Assembly: GCA_020741375.1 (NCBI GenBank)
Contig: DYZF01000125.1
Span: 1-8,049 of the forward strand
DNA from: Tessaracoccus flavescens
GTDB lineage: Bacteria > Actinomycetota > Actinomycetes > Propionibacteriales > Propionibacteriaceae
Length of the DNA: 8,049 nt
Direction: 5' to 3'
Shown: positions 6,538 through 8,049 of the stretch, one piece after another
How positions within the stretch are numbered: the first letter of the stretch is position 1
How the letters are laid out: each line of letters starts with the position of its first letter
Position numbers and translations under genes: made by a program
Notes under the pieces: model-generated
Database searches by the model: none
Seen by the model: only the letters and a program-made list of their open reading frames with translations
Told to the model about the DNA's origin: nothing

Positions 6538-6705
6538 ATGTGTTACGCCGTCACCTGCAAGAAGTGCGGAAAGACCACCTGGGCCGGCTGCGGCCAGCAC
6601 GTCGATAGCGTCTTCCGCGGAGTCCCGAAGGACCAGCGCTGCGAGGGCCACGCCAACGAGCCGTCCACCGGCCTGTTCTCGAAGCTCTTCGGCGGGGCCA
6701 AGTAA
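6538..6705 (+). CDS. Small Cys-rich, zinc-ribbon-like protein (55 aa)
   Basis: A 55-residue open frame. The N-terminal half holds MCYAVTCKKCGKTTWAGCGQ: Cys at 2, 7, 10 and 18, followed by His21 and Cys35 (RCEGH). CxxC plus Cx2H spacing suggests bound zinc. I recall very similar short bacterial and fungal proteins (pattern VTC..CGKTTW.GCG.HVD) annotated only as hypothetical. Residues 43-55 (STGLFSKLFGGAK) form a short amphipathic tail. The start ATG has a strong AAGGAG at eight-base spacing, and TAA closes the frame at 6703-6705. It lies 34 bases after the CstR-like repressor gene with no terminator between, so it is probably the third gene of that operon. Function is unknown; a role in handling sulfane sulfur or metal is inference from its neighbours only. 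A standard gene caller with a length cut-off would miss it. Confidence 0.87.
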   Translation: MCYAVTCKKCGKTTWAGCGQHVDSVFRGVPKDQRCEGHANEPSTGLFSKLFGGAK

Positions 6706-6734
6706 GCCGCGCACAACCTGTCAGAGGTCTCACC

Positions 6735-6740
6735 TAAGAT
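6735..6740 (+). promoter_or_regulatory. -10 box, possibly of a leaderless transcript for the YgjP-like gene
   Basis: TAAGAT (fits TANNNT) ends eight bases before the ATG at 6749, so a start site seven to nine bases downstream would fall on or next to the A of the ATG. No Shine-Dalgarno sequence precedes this ATG, which fits leaderless translation, common in Actinomycetota. There is no convincing -35 at 17 bases. Confidence 0.5.
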
Positions 6741-6748
6741 CTCGAACC

Positions 6749-7441
6749 ATGAACCGGCGATCCTCCCGCAGCGAGCCCTTGCATGTGCAGGGCATCGACG
6801 CGGAGCTCACGAAGAAGGACATCAAGAACCTTCGGCTCCGCGTCACGCCCGACGGGAGGGTCGCCGTTTCTGCGCCGTGGCACGTCCCCCACGAAGCGAT
6901 TGAGGCCTTCGTCGCCGGTCACCGGCAGTGGATCCTGACCACGCAGGCCAAGGTTCGGCTGGCGGCTCCTGTGAAGGAGCCCATCGTTGACGGCGGCCGC
7001 GCCCGGCTGTGGGGCACCTGGCATGAGCTTCGCGTTGCCGACGGCCCAAGGGCCAGCGCCACCGTGCACGACGGCGTCATCTCCATCGTCGCGCCGGACG
7101 AAGCCGGGCGGGCCAGAGCGCTGGACAACCTTTATCGACGTGAACTGACCCACCGCCTGGAGCCGCTCCACCAACAGTGGGCCGCGAGGATCGGACGATC
7201 GGCCTCCACATTCAAGTTGCGCCGCATGACCAGCCGATGGGGCACCTGCAAAACCAGCACCGCCGTCATCACGCTCAACCTCGCCTTGGCCGAGCACCCC
7301 ATCGCGGCGCTTGAATACGTCCTGGTGCACGAACTGACGCACCTGCATGAGCGCGGCCATGGGCCGCGGTTCCACCATCTGATGGACACGTATCTCCCAG
7401 ACTGGCGCGCCAGACGCGCAAGCCTCAGAGGCCACCCGTGA
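6749..7441 (+). CDS. YgjP/SprT-like zinc metallohydrolase (DUF45)
   Basis: A 230-residue protein of the DUF45 (PF01863, YgjP-like) family, putative zinc-dependent peptidases or hydrolases of undefined substrate. The zinc motif HELTH is at residues 194-198 (His194, Glu195, His198), with a further His204 in HERGHGPRF; together they match the family HExxH-x5-H arrangement. Upstream lies the family block RRMTSRWGTC (158-167). The N-terminal half contains the family's beta-rich stretch (LRLRVTPDGRVAVSAP) and HRQWI. No signal peptide or membrane segment is seen, so it is cytoplasmic. The ATG at 6749 has no Shine-Dalgarno site but has a TAAGAT -10 just upstream. The stop overlaps the next gene's GTG (GTGA). 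The family is sometimes linked to a type I restriction locus; here nothing of that kind is adjacent. Confidence 0.92.
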   Translation: MNRRSSRSEPLHVQGIDAELTKKDIKNLRLRVTPDGRVAVSAPWHVPHEAIEAFVAGHRQWILTTQAKVRLAAPVKEPIVDGGRARLWGTWHELRVADGPRASATVHDGVISIVAPDEAGRARALDNLYRRELTHRLEPLHQQWAARIGRSASTFKLRRMTSRWGTCKTSTAVITLNLALAEHPIAALEYVLVHELTHLHERGHGPRFHHLMDTYLPDWRARRASLRGHP

Positions 7442-8049
7442 CGAGGCTCGAGCGTGCCGCCTGGGCGCCCATCGCCGAAGCCCACCGCGCCGAGGTGGAA
7501 GAGGAGTTGGCCGACGTCGTCCGGCGCCGCGACCGTGGCGAGAAGCACCCCATCGACGACTTCCTCTTCCACTACTACAACCTCCGCCCCAGCCACCTCG
7601 CACAGTGGCACCCCGGCGTCGGCATCACCCTGCTGGACGCGCCGGAGTACGAGTCGCGGCCGCTGTACCGGCTTGCCAATGCCGAAGCGGAGGTTGACCT
7701 TGAGCTTTTCCTGCAGAAGCGCGGGGGAACGCTCCAGACGGCGCATCGTCTGCTCGCCGCGGCGGCCGCCGCCACCCCTCGGTTCGGGTGCTTCGGAATG
7801 CATGAATGGGCCATGGTGTACCGCCTCCAACCGGGGGAGACGCGCCACCCCTACCTCAAGCTTCGGTTTCCTCCCGACGAGCTGGCGGCCATCGTCGAAG
7901 AGGTCGGTTGCCGCTGCTCCCACTTCGATGCCTTTCGATTCTTCACGGAACCCGCCAAGCCGCTCAATCTGCTCGTTCCCACGCGTGAAGGGCAGGCTGA
8001 ACTGGATCAGCCGGGCTGTCTGCACGTCAACATGGACCTCTACAAATGG
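7438..8049 (+). CDS. Conserved actinobacterial protein labelled '3-methyladenine DNA glycosylase', 3'-truncated by the window
   Basis: A frame open from GTG 7438 to the last base (204 codons), so the C-terminus lies outside. The start codon overlaps the preceding TGA as GTGA, indicating translational coupling with the YgjP-like gene. Conserved-looking blocks are EKHPIDDFLFHYYNLRPSHL (residues 36-55), WHPGVGI, FGCFGMHEWAMVYR, RCSHFDAFRFFTEPAKPLN and QPGCLHVNMDLYKW. I recall these from a widespread actinobacterial family of about 290 residues that automatic pipelines call 3-methyladenine DNA glycosylase. I see no helix-hairpin-helix or known glycosylase catalytic motif in this part, so the enzymatic name should be treated with caution. 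The many conserved His, Cys and Asp residues (GCFGMHEW, RCSHFDAF) suggest a metal- or substrate-binding site. Family membership is likely; function is uncertain. Confidence 0.85.
   Translation, partial: MTRLERAAWAPIAEAHRAEVEEELADVVRRRDRGEKHPIDDFLFHYYNLRPSHLAQWHPGVGITLLDAPEYESRPLYRLANAEAEVDLELFLQKRGGTLQTAHRLLAAAAAATPRFGCFGMHEWAMVYRLQPGETRHPYLKLRFPPDELAAIVEEVGCRCSHFDAFRFFTEPAKPLNLLVPTREGQAELDQPGCLHVNMDLYKW

Noticed and set aside
6706..6748. Possible terminator after the Cys-rich gene (AGGT-CTC-ACCT)
   Set aside because: The stem is only 4 bp with no T-run, so it was not called.
7132..8025. Minus-strand 297-codon frame opposite the YgjP-like gene and the last gene
   Set aside because: Both plus-strand genes have conserved blocks and coupled starts; the antisense frame shows none.

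Overview
This window is GC-rich chromosomal DNA with strong C/G bias at third codon positions, several GTG starts, GTGA/ATGA gene overlaps, a tRNA-Ala without an encoded CCA, and a HemL/HemC-HemD protein style that together suggest a high-GC Actinomycetota. A Propionibacteriaceae-like organism is my best guess, but nothing here fixes the genus. No insertion sequence, phage gene, CRISPR array or other transfer signal was seen. Coding density is high, and no gene-free stretch exceeds 300 bases.

Layout, left to right. (1) 1-2639, plus strand: the end of a tetrapyrrole gene cluster, with the 3' part of hemL (glutamate-1-semialdehyde aminomutase) followed by one long gene that fuses a hydroxymethylbilane synthase (HemC) domain to a uroporphyrinogen-III synthase (HemD) domain. 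The HemC half has Tyr where the family has the Cys that holds the dipyrromethane cofactor, and its RGNV motif is also altered. (2) 2726-2839: tRNA-Ala(GGC) followed at once by a perfect 17-bp terminator hairpin. (3) 2882-4398, minus strand: a PiT-family phosphate transporter translationally coupled to a small two-helix membrane protein of unknown function. (4) 4399-4546: a 148-bp divergent control region with a perfect ACCCCCGGGGGT dyad just upstream of a TATATT -10 box. (5) 4547-6705, plus strand: a likely reactive-sulfur operon made of a CoA-disulfide-reductase/rhodanese fusion, a CsoR/CstR-type repressor whose metal-ligand His is Ala (the persulfide-sensor pattern), and a 55-residue Cys-rich small protein. 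(6) 6749-8049, plus strand: a YgjP/SprT-like zinc metallohydrolase, possibly translated from a leaderless mRNA, overlapping by GTGA the 5' part of a conserved actinobacterial gene often labelled '3-methyladenine DNA glycosylase'.

How the parts fit: HemL makes 5-aminolevulinate, and the HemC/HemD protein would carry the pathway to uroporphyrinogen III if active. The sulfur operon looks self-regulated: the repressor would sit on the C/G dyad in the promoter of the first gene and release it on persulfide modification of its two cysteines. The two points most worth checking are the cofactor-less HemC domain and the sulfur operon with its small Cys-rich third gene.
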